DNA of 64,000 nucleotides from JBCCDY01 sp039030555 (GCA_039030555.1 JBCCDY010000013.1:83942-147941); one strand, 5' to 3'; positions 7,682-16,580 are shown, counted from the stretch's first letter. Numbers and translations: made by a program. The notes: generated by a model from the sequence alone, not told the origin.

Positions 7682-7730
7682 AAGGGAATTTTTTCCCTTT
7701 TTATTTGTATTCAAGGGAATAAATTCCCGT
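7682..7730. promoter_or_regulatory. Two matching palindromic operators of the switch region
   Basis: GGGAATTTTTTCCC (7684-7697) and GGGAATAAATTCCC (7715-7728) share the form GGGAATWWWTTCCC. Their centres are 31 bases apart, three helical turns, so two dimers would bind the same DNA face. They lie between the divergent genes at 7669 and 7781. Confidence 0.6.
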
Positions 7731-7780
7731 AATTGGCATCATTATTACTTCTTTCAATAGAAAGATTAATCGCTATAAAT

Positions 7781-8359
7781 ATGCCAATTGTAAACAACAG
7801 TTCAAAAAAAGTCGGTACAACCCAATCAGTCGCCGTAATTAATGGGGTTGATATCAGCATTATAGAAAACGGCGATCGCTACGTGCCGATTAAGCCAATT
7901 TGCCAGGCACTTGGAGTTGATGAAGACGGTCAACTTAGAAAGATAAAAGCGGATCCAATTTTAGCTCCAACTGCCAACCTGAGGTTGGTAGTTGCTGAAG
8001 ATGGAAAAGAGAGGCAAATGGTATGCCTACCACTTTTGGTAGTTTTCGGTTGGTTGTTCACCATAAACCCTAAAAACGTAAAAGAAGAAGCTCGCGAAGT
8101 GGTCATTGCTTATAAGAGTGAGTGCTACTACGCACTTGGTAACTACTTCTTCGAAAAATCGAACTACATCGAAGAGAAGCAATTGCAAATTGAAGCTCAG
8201 ATGGAAGAAGTAGATCGTATCCGCAAAAACTTTAAGGATACGAAGTACAAGCTCGATGAAGCCAATCGGGAATTAAAGGAAATACGTGAACTGAGTTTTA
8301 CAGATTGGAAGTCTAAGAAAGCTCAGATTTCCATTGAATTTGAAGGTTACAAACATTAA
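7781..8359 (+). CDS. Phage antirepressor (P22_AR_N type)
   Basis: This 192-residue protein has an N-terminal domain like that of P22 antirepressor (VINGVDISIIENGDRYVPIKP, then PICQALGVD, LPLLVVFGWLFTINP and YKSECYYALGNYFF) and a coiled-coil C-terminus. Antirepressors inactivate repressors by direct binding and promote lytic growth. I chose ATG 7781 over an upstream TTG because it is preceded by the same 15 bases that precede the start of the next gene (8371). It is the first gene rightward of the operators. Confidence 0.85.
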   Translation: MPIVNNSSKKVGTTQSVAVINGVDISIIENGDRYVPIKPICQALGVDEDGQLRKIKADPILAPTANLRLVVAEDGKERQMVCLPLLVVFGWLFTINPKNVKEEAREVVIAYKSECYYALGNYFFEKSNYIEEKQLQIEAQMEEVDRIRKNFKDTKYKLDEANRELKEIRELSFTDWKSKKAQISIEFEGYKH

Positions 8360-8370
8360 TCGCTATAAAT

Positions 8371-8703
8371 ATGCCGAAACTAAGAAAAGATGTCGATTTG
8401 GACATTTACAAGTATCCCCTTCGTAAATGGATAAACGAATCGCTAAAAGTACATCCCGAAATACGGGTTCATAATTTCCTTATAGAGAAAGGGTTTGAAG
8501 ATGGCCTGGAAAATAAAACTTTAAAATTCCATAGGAACATCAAAAAAGAGCAAAGCCATACCATGCACATCAATATTGCAGCGAACTATTGCGAGGTATT
8601 TGGTGAACTACTCAGCACTGAGTTCGATCTTAAAGAATCGTTCGTAGAAGGTACTTCGTCTATCGATACCGATCCCAGCCACTACGGACTTAAGCAAGGG
8701 TAG
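8371..8703 (+). CDS. Unknown small early protein
   Basis: This 110-residue soluble protein has no recognised domain; it is basic in the middle (LKFHRNIKKEQ) with an acidic tail. Its initiation region repeats exactly that of the antirepressor gene. It follows that gene by 11 bases and is part of the same rightward early operon. Confidence 0.55.
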   Translation: MPKLRKDVDLDIYKYPLRKWINESLKVHPEIRVHNFLIEKGFEDGLENKTLKFHRNIKKEQSHTMHINIAANYCEVFGELLSTEFDLKESFVEGTSSIDTDPSHYGLKQG

Positions 8704-8704
8704 T

Positions 8705-8965
8705 ATGCAATCGCTATTTCAAAAACTGAAAGGCAAGCTTTTCCCTCATATCGAAAAAGCCAGCTACGATTCTGAAGATATGCTCATGACTACCTATTGG
8801 TCAGATGGGAAAATGGTATTGTATTCCGGCAGCTTCTACAGCTGGAAGGAGTTGCCCACCAAACAGCATTGCAACCTCAGTAGATGCGAAACGCTGGAGG
8901 CCATATTCCATTACATAAACGACCATGGAAATCCGTACCCGAACGCACACACTTTAAATTCTTAA
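8705..8965 (+). CDS. Unknown small early protein
   Basis: This 86-residue protein starts one base after the previous stop codon. It is rich in aromatic residues (YWSDGKMVLYSGSFYSWKELP) and has no recognised domain. It is part of the early operon. Confidence 0.5.
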   Translation: MQSLFQKLKGKLFPHIEKASYDSEDMLMTTYWSDGKMVLYSGSFYSWKELPTKQHCNLSRCETLEAIFHYINDHGNPYPNAHTLNS

Positions 8966-8969
8966 GACT

Positions 8970-9200
8970 ATGCAACAGACTGCTAAAAACATAAAAACAT
9001 TGCCCTACAAGTACATTAGGGCGTACGATCCCATGACGCAAAGCGTACGGGATATCAGCATAAAGTCAATTTTCCTACCTAAAGGAGAAGAAAAAGTAGT
9101 CCAAAACTACAAGGAGCTAAAGGACTTAAAAGACCAGCTCGACGCCCGATGGATCGATCTTGAATTGGAAGTAGAGAAGATCCGGAGTAAGAGTTCATGA
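8970..9200 (+). CDS. Unknown small early protein
   Basis: This 76-residue protein has a beta-like N-terminal half and a charged helical C-terminus (KELKDLKDQLDARWIDLELEVEKI). It overlaps the next gene by 4 bases. Function unknown. Confidence 0.5.
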   Translation: MQQTAKNIKTLPYKYIRAYDPMTQSVRDISIKSIFLPKGEEKVVQNYKELKDLKDQLDARWIDLELEVEKIRSKSS

Positions 9201-9394
9201 GCGTCTTCAAACCATCTACAAAGGACCTTATACCGGCCAATCAATTCGATATCTGGTATTTCGATAATGGCAAAACAAGTTTTACCGTTCGGGTCCTCGA
9301 TGGTTTGGTGATCGACCATGAAAATGAAAGCCTGGAGAGCTTCATCAAACGGCACAAGAAAAAAGGATTCAACTGCGAACACGTAAATAAGTAA
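9197..9394 (+). CDS. Unknown small early protein
   Basis: This 65-residue protein (SVFKPSTKDLIPANQFDIW start) is translationally coupled to the preceding gene by an ATGA overlap. No domain is recognised. Confidence 0.5.
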   Translation: MSVFKPSTKDLIPANQFDIWYFDNGKTSFTVRVLDGLVIDHENESLESFIKRHKKKGFNCEHVNK

Positions 9395-9396
9395 TT

Positions 9397-9717
9397 ATGA
9401 AACTAGAGATTAAAGGAATAATCGATTCTGTACATCCTGCACGCAAAGCAGGAAAAGGCTTTCGTCAAATGATCGTAGTTCGTCAGCCGCCTAAGACAGA
9501 TGAGTTTGGTGATCCAATTATGTCGGAACAGTACTTTCCAATTTCCATTTATAGCCAAAGTGAGTCAAGCAGTCGGTTTGTCGCCAAGGAACTTTTAGGG
9601 GAAAAGGTAAATGCAAAAGTCTACCTAAACGGGCGAAAGTGGGTTGGGAATCGAGGTGCCGAATATGCCATTAATGCCAACCTAAAAGAGTTGGAACGCA
9701 TCAAAATAGATTCATAA
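9397..9717 (+). CDS. DUF3127-like OB-fold protein, candidate ssDNA-binding protein
   Basis: The 106 residues follow the pattern of the Bacteroidota DUF3127 OB-fold family: an opening strand LEIKGIIDSV, then FRQMIVVRQP, YFPISIY, LLGEKVNAKVYLNGRKW and a closing AINANLKELERI. The family is thought to bind nucleic acid. Lying in the early operon two kilobases before the primase-helicase, it is a candidate single-strand DNA-binding protein for element replication. Confidence 0.6.
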   Translation: MKLEIKGIIDSVHPARKAGKGFRQMIVVRQPPKTDEFGDPIMSEQYFPISIYSQSESSSRFVAKELLGEKVNAKVYLNGRKWVGNRGAEYAINANLKELERIKIDS

Positions 9718-9736
9718 CAAAACTTAAAGGTTAATC

Positions 9737-9898
9737 ATGAAAAAGAGATATTCATTAGGCTTGATAATCATTATCGCTTTTGCTCTTAGCTACTTTGTAA
9801 AGCTTGGAGGCTATACCGATAATCATGTTATTCTATCTACTCTATTAGCTGTTTTACTAGGCTTTTACTTTCGCAAAATTTCCTCAAAAGAATGGTAA
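9737..9898 (+). CDS. Small two-helix membrane protein
   Basis: This 53-residue protein has two hydrophobic segments (SLGLIIIIAFALSYFV and HVILSTLLAVLLGFYF) and basic ends. Its last codons overlap the start of the next membrane-protein gene by 7 bases. The function is unknown; a role at the host membrane is likely. Confidence 0.6.
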   Translation: MKKRYSLGLIIIIAFALSYFVKLGGYTDNHVILSTLLAVLLGFYFRKISSKEW

Positions 9899-10470
9899 GG
9901 CATTTCGGAAATTTTGCTACCAAATTAGGTGTAATCGTCTTACCGATGGTTATGGTGCAGCTGGCCATTTGGCTGGAAAGTTCGGTACTGTTTTTCGTAA
10001 GTTTTCCCGATTCCATGCCCTACGGAATGAAGCTCTTCGCTGCCGGATTTATGGGCCTTTCAGTAGCATTAACCTTATTGGCCGTTTCGGTAAATTCAGA
10101 TTTTTTTAAAGGAGCCTGGTTAAGCTTCCCGAAGCTGTTTGCTGCTTGTACTTTCGTAATGGCTGTATTCTTCTTTCAAGTATTTGAACCCGGGCAAAAT
10201 TGGAATGACCGATCAGTAAAGCTATTCCTAAGCCTTCTAATCGCACTGATTGAGTACGTTTTCGCTACGCTCTTCGTGAAAAAATGGGGTGAAATGAAAT
10301 CGAATCATAGTGAATTGGAATCGATTCGAAATGAATTAAAAGTGACTCAAAGTGAATTGAAATCGATTCAACATGATGTCACTTGTAAACACTGTGGTAC
10401 GATCCACCCTACCCGGCGAATGGTATACCACGAAAACACTTGTAAGTCTAATCCCAAAAATCAGAAATGA
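9892..10470 (+). CDS. Membrane protein with coiled coil and C-terminal Zn-site
   Basis: This 192-residue protein has four hydrophobic segments in its first 135 residues, a heptad region (ELESIRNELKVTQSELKSIQ) and a C-terminal Cys2-His-Cys pattern (CKHCG, then H and C) that could bind zinc. The heptad DNA is internally repetitive (GAATTGGAATCGATTC and variants, 10312-10370). It is coupled to the preceding small membrane protein. Function unknown. Confidence 0.6.
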   Translation: MVRHFGNFATKLGVIVLPMVMVQLAIWLESSVLFFVSFPDSMPYGMKLFAAGFMGLSVALTLLAVSVNSDFFKGAWLSFPKLFAACTFVMAVFFFQVFEPGQNWNDRSVKLFLSLLIALIEYVFATLFVKKWGEMKSNHSELESIRNELKVTQSELKSIQHDVTCKHCGTIHPTRRMVYHENTCKSNPKNQK

Positions 10471-10916
10471 TGGAAAATTTTAAACTCAAAGCTAAGCACA
10501 AAGAGCTTATTGAAGCTTTAGCTACATATTTTAATTCTTGTGATCTTTTTAGAGAAAACCTTAATGAGTGTTATGATTTTGAAGAATTAGTTGATGAACT
10601 GAAAAGTTATTCTGAGGATATTATTGATAAGGTGGCTATAAAATTTAGAGTCAAACTTTATGATGAACCTGAGCTTACTAGTCTTGAGGATGTTATTGAT
10701 TTTATTGAGAAGTCAACATCGATTTATGATAAAGAGCGCATAAGGGAGTCTCTTAAAGAGTGTCATCATTTTGGAGAAATACCCATTGAATCCTACAATG
10801 ACGAAATCAAAGTCCAGTACCTAAAACAGCACTGGGATACTCTATCTCCTGAAGAACTCAAACGAAGGCTTAGCGCTTCTTTTTCTCCAATCACTAGCCA
10901 CCTTGTTCATTCTTAA
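10467..10916 (+). CDS. Unknown acidic protein
   Basis: This 149-residue helical acidic protein starts in an ATGA overlap with the preceding gene. Its DNA is visibly richer in A+T than that of its neighbours, which suggests later acquisition. No domain is recognised. Confidence 0.5.
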   Translation: MMENFKLKAKHKELIEALATYFNSCDLFRENLNECYDFEELVDELKSYSEDIIDKVAIKFRVKLYDEPELTSLEDVIDFIEKSTSIYDKERIRESLKECHHFGEIPIESYNDEIKVQYLKQHWDTLSPEELKRRLSASFSPITSHLVHS

Positions 10917-10955
10917 TTACTCATTCATCATTGAAACCCCTTTAAATCAAAAATC

Positions 10956-11183
10956 ATGAACAAAGTACTCATTTACCTCACTGTTGTTCGTCAAAACCTC
11001 ATAAGCTCAATTGATAGCAATGACTTTGAGGTTTGGAAATACGATGATGGCGAAAAAAGGAATGTCTCGGAATCAAAAGCGATAGCTCGCAGCATTATCG
11101 ATGATCATATTCTAGGCTTGCAACAGCTAAAAGAAAAGATCAATAAAAACTCCTTTGAGTCCATACAAGAAATGATCTATTAA
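10956..11183 (+). CDS. Unknown small protein
   Basis: This 75-residue protein (MNKVLIYLTVVRQNLISSI start) has an ATG start and no recognised domain. It lies just before the cytosine methyltransferase. Confidence 0.45.
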   Translation: MNKVLIYLTVVRQNLISSIDSNDFEVWKYDDGEKRNVSESKAIARSIIDDHILGLQQLKEKINKNSFESIQEMIY

Positions 11184-11232
11184 TCCATCATTCACAAAAC
11201 CCAAATAGCCAACATCCCAATAACCTAAAAAA

Positions 11233-11991
11233 TTGAAACCCCTAACCGCCATATCACTTTGTTCCGGAGCCGATGGCTTTAGCCTCGCAGCTTCCCTTTT
11301 AGGAATTGAAGTATTGGCACATGTAGAATCCGAATCCATATTTTATGACCATTATAAAAGACACTGGCCTAAAAGCCTCATATTCTCAGATCTCAAAACC
11401 GTCGATCCTGACGACTTACCAGACGCCGACATTATTTTCGGAGGAGAGCCTTGCCAGGGTAACAGTGTTGCCGGGCAGCGCAAAGGCAAGTCAGATGACC
11501 GTTACCTCTGGCCGGACTATTTCAGAATTTGTAAAGCCAAACGACCCTCTTGGATTATTAACGAAAATGTTACTGGAAGCATCTCAAACGTGGTACTCGA
11601 CACAAAGATTACTGATTTGGAAAACGAGGGTTACACCGGGATCCCGTTTAATATACCTGCTGTCGCCGTCAACGCATGTCACGAAAGGCAAAGGATTTGG
11701 CTTGTTGCTAACCTTAACAGCAAGCGACGCAATGATGATGAAAATTGCGCACGAGTCGAAGAATCCATTACAAACAATAATCAATTATGCTACGAAACAA
11801 GATTCCATTCGCGAAAAACTTCCTACACAAATAGCGACCCAATTCGAGAAATTATTGACAAGCGCTTTTTGTGGGGAATTAATGATGTACCCCAGGAACT
11901 GGCTGAAATTAAAGCCTACGGAAATGCCGTAGTGCCCTGGATTCCCTACGTGCTCCTCAAATTCATTCAGGAAATAGAAACTTATTATTAA
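11233..11991 (+). CDS. C5 cytosine DNA methyltransferase
   Basis: The 252-residue enzyme methylates cytosine in DNA using S-adenosylmethionine. Motif I (SLCSGADGFSLA, residues 8-19), motif IV with the catalytic PCQ (C74), the ENV motif VI, motif VIII (ERQRIWLVA) and motif X (AYGNAVVPWIPYVLL) are all visible. The region between VIII and X, which holds the target-recognition domain, is short. No restriction enzyme gene is next to it, so it likely protects element DNA from host restriction. The start is a TTG; the preceding 40 bases offer no in-frame ATG. Confidence 0.88.
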   Translation: MKPLTAISLCSGADGFSLAASLLGIEVLAHVESESIFYDHYKRHWPKSLIFSDLKTVDPDDLPDADIIFGGEPCQGNSVAGQRKGKSDDRYLWPDYFRICKAKRPSWIINENVTGSISNVVLDTKITDLENEGYTGIPFNIPAVAVNACHERQRIWLVANLNSKRRNDDENCARVEESITNNNQLCYETRFHSRKTSYTNSDPIREIIDKRFLWGINDVPQELAEIKAYGNAVVPWIPYVLLKFIQEIETYY

Positions 11992-11998
11992 TCGATCA

Positions 11999-14929
11999 TT
12001 GATTTCTCCTCACACCATAGAAAAGGTTAAGGAACTGGACCTTGTAACGGTTATCCAGGATTACGGTGTTTCACTAAAGAAAACCGGAAGCTCCTGGACG
12101 GCCAAAAGTCCATTCAATCCCGAAGAAAAAACGGCTTCGTTTTCCGTTCATCGTACGCGAAATGTATGGAAATGCTTTTCTACCGGCATCGGTGGCCATG
12201 GACCCATCAACTTTGTGATGGAATACCAGAAAATGGATTTCGTGAGCGCCATAAAAGACCTTTGCGATAAATTCGGTATTCCGTTTGAACAGGAAAAAGA
12301 GACTAAGGAGCAAATCCAAACGCGGGAAAGTAAAGAATCGCTTTACCGATTGAACAAAGCAGCCGCAAAGCGATATTATGAGCAGCTGGTTTCCGAAAAG
12401 ATCGAAGTAAACCACCCGGCCTTCAAGGAAATCGTTGATAAACGGAAGTACACCGCCGATACCGTCACACAATGGCAGTTGGGTTATGCTCCGGATGAAT
12501 GGCAGTTCATTAGCGAACCCATTTTAGAATCAAAATTCTTCCAGGAAGCCAAAAAGCTTGGGTTAATCAAGGAAAAGAACGATCGATCGTACGACGCTTT
12601 CAGAAATCGCTTAATGTTTCCCATTCACGATGATCGTGGAAACATTGTCGCCTTCGGTGGCCGTGATCTTTCGGGATTAACAGGCAAAGAGAAGCCACCT
12701 AAGTACATCAATTCCCCGGAGTCCGATATCTTCAGTAAAAGTGAAATCCTTTACGGCCTTTATTATGCACAAAACCACATCCGAACGGCCGGATATGCCT
12801 ATTTAACTGAGGGTTATACCGATGTAATCAGCTTTCATGAGCGTGGTTTCTGCAATACGGTTGGTACCTGTGGCACTTCATTGACCGAAGAACACCTCAA
12901 ACGGCTTAAGCTATATACCGATAAGGTTGTGGTGCTTTTCGATGCCGATAAAGCCGGATTGAAAGCAGCTGTTCGCGCTATTGAAATGGTCTTACAAGCA
13001 GGCTTGAACGTAGCTGCCGTAAAGCTACCGGAAAAGCTGGATCCCGATGAATTTATCCGGGTGCATGAAAACCCGGAAGATTACCTTTTGAAGTACCAAC
13101 GCGACGGGATCTATTTCTATGCTGAATGTATTAAGCCCGAAGAGTTCACCCCTATCCACAAAGCCGAATTCTTCGATCAGCTTTCAGGGTTATTGGTCCA
13201 CATCGATAATGCTATTATTCGCGAAGAATACATTCGGAACCTGGCCAAGACCTATGAAAACCGTTTTGTTACACTCAATAAGCTGGTAGAAGATAAACTG
13301 GCCAGGAAAGAACAGGAAGATGAGAAAAAAGAGGTCGCACGGAAGAACAAAGTGCTTTCACTGAATGGAAATGCCTCTATCTGGCCATTCTTTCACGAAA
13401 CGCTCGATAAGAAAGGTACGCTTCAGAAAATCACAGTCGATAAACTCAAGTTCGTCCAGCTGCTGGCCCACTTTGGTTATACACGCTACGACATAGCCGA
13501 AAACTCCGAGAATTTCACCTTCATCAAGATTGAAAAGAACATTATTCGGGAAGTCAATAAAGAGGAGATCATCGACCATGTAGAGCATTTCATTAAAAAC
13601 GATTATGATTTTGAAGGGGCCAATGTGGAAATCGTCGATTCCGAAAGGCTCATCAATAAATTGTACGATGGCATTAAGGTTTACTTTAGCCGTGACCTGT
13701 TCAACCGTGTTCGCCTGGAGCGACCGGTCATCATCAACCGCGATACCAAAGACACTACCTTCTTCTATTTCAACAATGGATTTGTAGAGGTCAACGACAA
13801 AGGATGGGAACTGAAGCCCTACGAGAAAATGAACGGTTCGGTGTGGGCCAACCAGATGTTCGAACGAGATTTTGCTTACAGAAAGGTGAAAGAAGGTTTA
13901 AAACCAATTGAAAACGGCGTGTTTGCCGACTTCGTTTGGAAGCTCTCCGACGAAAACGAAGAACGCTTTGCCAACCTATGCCAGATCATTGGCTATATGA
14001 TCCATGATTTTTACGATTACAAGCTTAAAGCCATCCTTCTGACCGACTCCAGCCTTTCCGAAAACAGTGATGGACGATCGGGAAAAACGCTTTTAGGCAA
14101 GTTGATCGGTCAGGTTCGGGGATATACAGAAATTAATGGAAAAGACTTCAATACCGGAGAAAAAACGAAGTATCAAGATGTTGAAATGGGTACCCAAATC
14201 ATCCATTTGAACGACGTTAAGACCAAAGGCCGTAACCGCTTTTATTTTGAAGATGTATTCAACGACGTCACCGAAGGGATCACCGTCGATGCGAAGTACA
14301 TGGTACCGTTTCGGAAGCAATGCAAAATGATGATTTCTACGAACCGAACGTTGGAGATCAAAGGCGGTTCGCAGCGTGATCGGATCATTGAATTTGATGT
14401 GAGTACCTACTTCAGCGAAAAGCATTCACCGCTCGATGAGTATAAACACTGGCTCATGAAAGATTGGGACCAGGAAGAATGGAACAACTTTTACAATTTC
14501 ATGGCTTACTGTGCCCATAAATTCCATGTGGCAAAGCAAAGCTTACCATCACCAAAGGGAATTAACCTCGATCAACGGAAGCTGAGAGAGCAAACCGCTC
14601 CGGAGTTCTTGGAATTCGTTAGAGAAGTAAACCAGAATTTGCACAAAAACGGTATTCCGTACGATGGATATGAAATACTTCCAAGGGTCCATGGTGACTT
14701 CCCTCCTAACAATATACCTCTGGAATATTTTCCATTCGATCGCAAGCAGTTTTATGAGCAGTTCAAAAAGAATTATCCTGATTTTGAACAGCGCTGGTTT
14801 ACCAATAGAAAGTTTAAGGAGTGGTTAGAAGCATATGCCCGGTATCAGCTTAAGATTCGGGAAGTAGATACGATTTTTCGCCGATCGAACAATGTCGATT
14901 GGGTTCAATTCAAACATCCAAAGCAATGA
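11999..14929 (+). CDS. DNA primase-helicase
   Basis: The 976-residue replication protein has a DnaG-like N-terminal domain (about 1-100), a catalytic-core and Toprim region (TEGYTDV near 270, FDADKAG near 314) and a C-terminal superfamily 3-like helicase (P-loop SENSDGRSGKTLL near 689, then a segment ending MMISTN near 775). The zinc site is degenerate: where DnaG has Cys-His-Cys-Cys, here only the third ligand (WKCF) is kept and the others are Ser, Asn and Thr. It starts with TTG 7 bases after the methyltransferase stop. The iteron-like repeats directly downstream (14971-15198) are the likely origin it acts on. Confidence 0.88.
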   Translation: MISPHTIEKVKELDLVTVIQDYGVSLKKTGSSWTAKSPFNPEEKTASFSVHRTRNVWKCFSTGIGGHGPINFVMEYQKMDFVSAIKDLCDKFGIPFEQEKETKEQIQTRESKESLYRLNKAAAKRYYEQLVSEKIEVNHPAFKEIVDKRKYTADTVTQWQLGYAPDEWQFISEPILESKFFQEAKKLGLIKEKNDRSYDAFRNRLMFPIHDDRGNIVAFGGRDLSGLTGKEKPPKYINSPESDIFSKSEILYGLYYAQNHIRTAGYAYLTEGYTDVISFHERGFCNTVGTCGTSLTEEHLKRLKLYTDKVVVLFDADKAGLKAAVRAIEMVLQAGLNVAAVKLPEKLDPDEFIRVHENPEDYLLKYQRDGIYFYAECIKPEEFTPIHKAEFFDQLSGLLVHIDNAIIREEYIRNLAKTYENRFVTLNKLVEDKLARKEQEDEKKEVARKNKVLSLNGNASIWPFFHETLDKKGTLQKITVDKLKFVQLLAHFGYTRYDIAENSENFTFIKIEKNIIREVNKEEIIDHVEHFIKNDYDFEGANVEIVDSERLINKLYDGIKVYFSRDLFNRVRLERPVIINRDTKDTTFFYFNNGFVEVNDKGWELKPYEKMNGSVWANQMFERDFAYRKVKEGLKPIENGVFADFVWKLSDENEERFANLCQIIGYMIHDFYDYKLKAILLTDSSLSENSDGRSGKTLLGKLIGQVRGYTEINGKDFNTGEKTKYQDVEMGTQIIHLNDVKTKGRNRFYFEDVFNDVTEGITVDAKYMVPFRKQCKMMISTNRTLEIKGGSQRDRIIEFDVSTYFSEKHSPLDEYKHWLMKDWDQEEWNNFYNFMAYCAHKFHVAKQSLPSPKGINLDQRKLREQTAPEFLEFVREVNQNLHKNGIPYDGYEILPRVHGDFPPNNIPLEYFPFDRKQFYEQFKKNYPDFEQRWFTNRKFKEWLEAYARYQLKIREVDTIFRRSNNVDWVQFKHPKQ

Positions 14930-14970
14930 TATATAAAAAAAATATAGGTAATGGTCACTTTTATAGAAAA

Positions 14971-15198
14971 GTACTGACTATTCGACTATTCAGGTCTAAC
15001 TAATTGATTATCAATGCATATGAACAGTCAAAAAACAGTCATGAACAGTCGAAAAGTCAAAAACGAATTTCGAACGATCGGTTATAACGTTCTCGAACAG
15101 TCGAATAGTCAAAAACGGAAATCGGTTTTGACTGAAAAATGACTGCTTAATGTATCTGATTATCAAGAACTTAAAGGCGAATAGTCGAAAAGTCACCC
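14971..15198. other. Iteron-like repeats, candidate replication origin
   Basis: Two 23-bp direct repeats differ at one base (15043-15065 and 15095-15117, form GAACAGTCGAAWAGTC plus AAAAACG) and start 52 bases apart. Partial copies lie at 15022-15040 and 15179-15196, and an inverted partial copy (GACTATTCGACTATTC) at 14977-14992. The whole gene-free stretch 14930-15238 follows the primase-helicase gene, as expected for an origin. Confidence 0.6.
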
Positions 15199-15238
15199 TT
15201 TTTACCTAAAAAACTGTATTACCGGAAAAAATTAAGAC

Positions 15239-15703
15239 ATGAAAAATTTAGAGTTAAGTATTCAAACCCTTTCAGTTGAAATCAAAGTCTTATCTATTGA
15301 TCAAAAACGGATGACAGCTTCCGTGTTTAACCAGATTCGTAAAGAACCTTTTTTCACGAAAGATTTTCAGAAGCGTGGTCAGGAATTTGGCTATGTAAAT
15401 AAGGATGGTTACTGGTTAGTATGGAGTAATGGAAGTGAATTAAGAAAAACTGAACGTGAGTTTTTAGAGCTAAGAAGTCCAAGCAAATGGTACTTTAGTT
15501 ATTACCTGAATGCTCTTGTAAAATCAGCTTATGATTTTTCTATAGACAAAGGAATATTAAGTAAATATCATCAGAACGATACTGTATCTGATTCCGATCG
15601 TTACGAACTGCTAAAATCTCTTCATCCCGAATTTGAAGACTTGTATTACGACTTCTGGGAAGATTTACTAGGAGGAAATAAGCAATTGTACATCTCCATT
15701 TAG
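15239..15703 (+). CDS. Unknown protein next to the origin
   Basis: This 154-residue soluble protein is rich in Trp and Tyr in its middle (GYWLVWSNGSELRKTEREF). It starts with ATG at the end of the iteron region and is followed after 9 bases by the adenine methyltransferase. No domain is recognised. Its position makes a role in replication or its control possible. Confidence 0.55.
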   Translation: MKNLELSIQTLSVEIKVLSIDQKRMTASVFNQIRKEPFFTKDFQKRGQEFGYVNKDGYWLVWSNGSELRKTEREFLELRSPSKWYFSYYLNALVKSAYDFSIDKGILSKYHQNDTVSDSDRYELLKSLHPEFEDLYYDFWEDLLGGNKQLYISI

Positions 15704-15712
15704 TCGAAGACT

Positions 15713-16561
15713 ATGGCCAACACCCTTACCAAATCGCCGATTGTTTATTATGGAGGTAAAACCGCTATCCTGAATCATATTCTACCATTGATTCCGGAGC
15801 ATGAGGTATATACCGAAGTGTTTTTCGGTGGTGGTACGGTGTTTTTCGCGAAGAAGCCAGCCAAAAACGAAACCATTAACGACCGGTTGGATATCGTCAT
15901 TAATTTTTATGAGCAGCTGCAGAACAACTATCAAGATCTTCTATTCCTGATCAACCAATCTTTAGTAAGCAGAACTCTACATAATGAGGCTTTAAAATAT
16001 GTTAGAGGGTTCAAATCCGATTGCTACGAAATAACCGATAAGCTCCACTGTGCTTGGGCCTTCTGGTATCTTACGCAAGTTGGATTCATGAATAAGCTAC
16101 AATCGGGCTTAGGTTTTAACAATGCTTCGCATTCAGAAGCAGATCGGTTTCAGAGAAAAAAAGACGCCTATAAAAATGGTTTTTATCATTCCCGAATACA
16201 GCATGCATATATAGAGAATAAGGACGGACTATCGGTTTTAAAATCCCGAAACGTCAAAAAAGCCTTTCATTACCTCGATCCTCCATATCCCGGGGCTGAC
16301 CAGGGCCACTACGCCGGCTATACCTGGGATGATTTTGAAAAGCTACTGGAATGGTGCCAGAACGAATGCAAGGGCAAGTTCTTACTCTCCAATTACAATT
16401 CCGAAATGCTTGATCGATACATCGAGAGGAACGGTTGGATTAAAAAAGAGATCGTTCACCGGTTGAAAGCCCCTCGAAAATCCGGAGATAATAAAGTAGA
16501 AGTACTGGTAAGGAACTATAAAAACGTATGTGGAACGCTAGATCTTTTCAATGAACAATGA
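15713..16561 (+). CDS. D12-class adenine-specific DNA methyltransferase (Dam-like)
   Basis: The 282-residue enzyme makes N6-methyladenine. It has the SAM-binding opening SPIVYYGGKTAILNHIL, the FFGGG loop near residue 38 and the catalytic DPPY near residue 190. This is the D12 (alpha) order of Dam and many phage enzymes. No partner restriction gene is present. With the cytosine enzyme at 11233 it gives the element two types of DNA methylation. The target sequence cannot be predicted here. Confidence 0.88.
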   Translation: MANTLTKSPIVYYGGKTAILNHILPLIPEHEVYTEVFFGGGTVFFAKKPAKNETINDRLDIVINFYEQLQNNYQDLLFLINQSLVSRTLHNEALKYVRGFKSDCYEITDKLHCAWAFWYLTQVGFMNKLQSGLGFNNASHSEADRFQRKKDAYKNGFYHSRIQHAYIENKDGLSVLKSRNVKKAFHYLDPPYPGADQGHYAGYTWDDFEKLLEWCQNECKGKFLLSNYNSEMLDRYIERNGWIKKEIVHRLKAPRKSGDNKVEVLVRNYKNVCGTLDLFNEQ

Positions 16562-16580
16562 GCAATTAACAATTAACAAT

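Noticed and set aside
11345..11932. 195-codon ORF within the cytosine methyltransferase
   Set aside because: It is a shadow frame of a gene that shows all C5 methyltransferase motifs.
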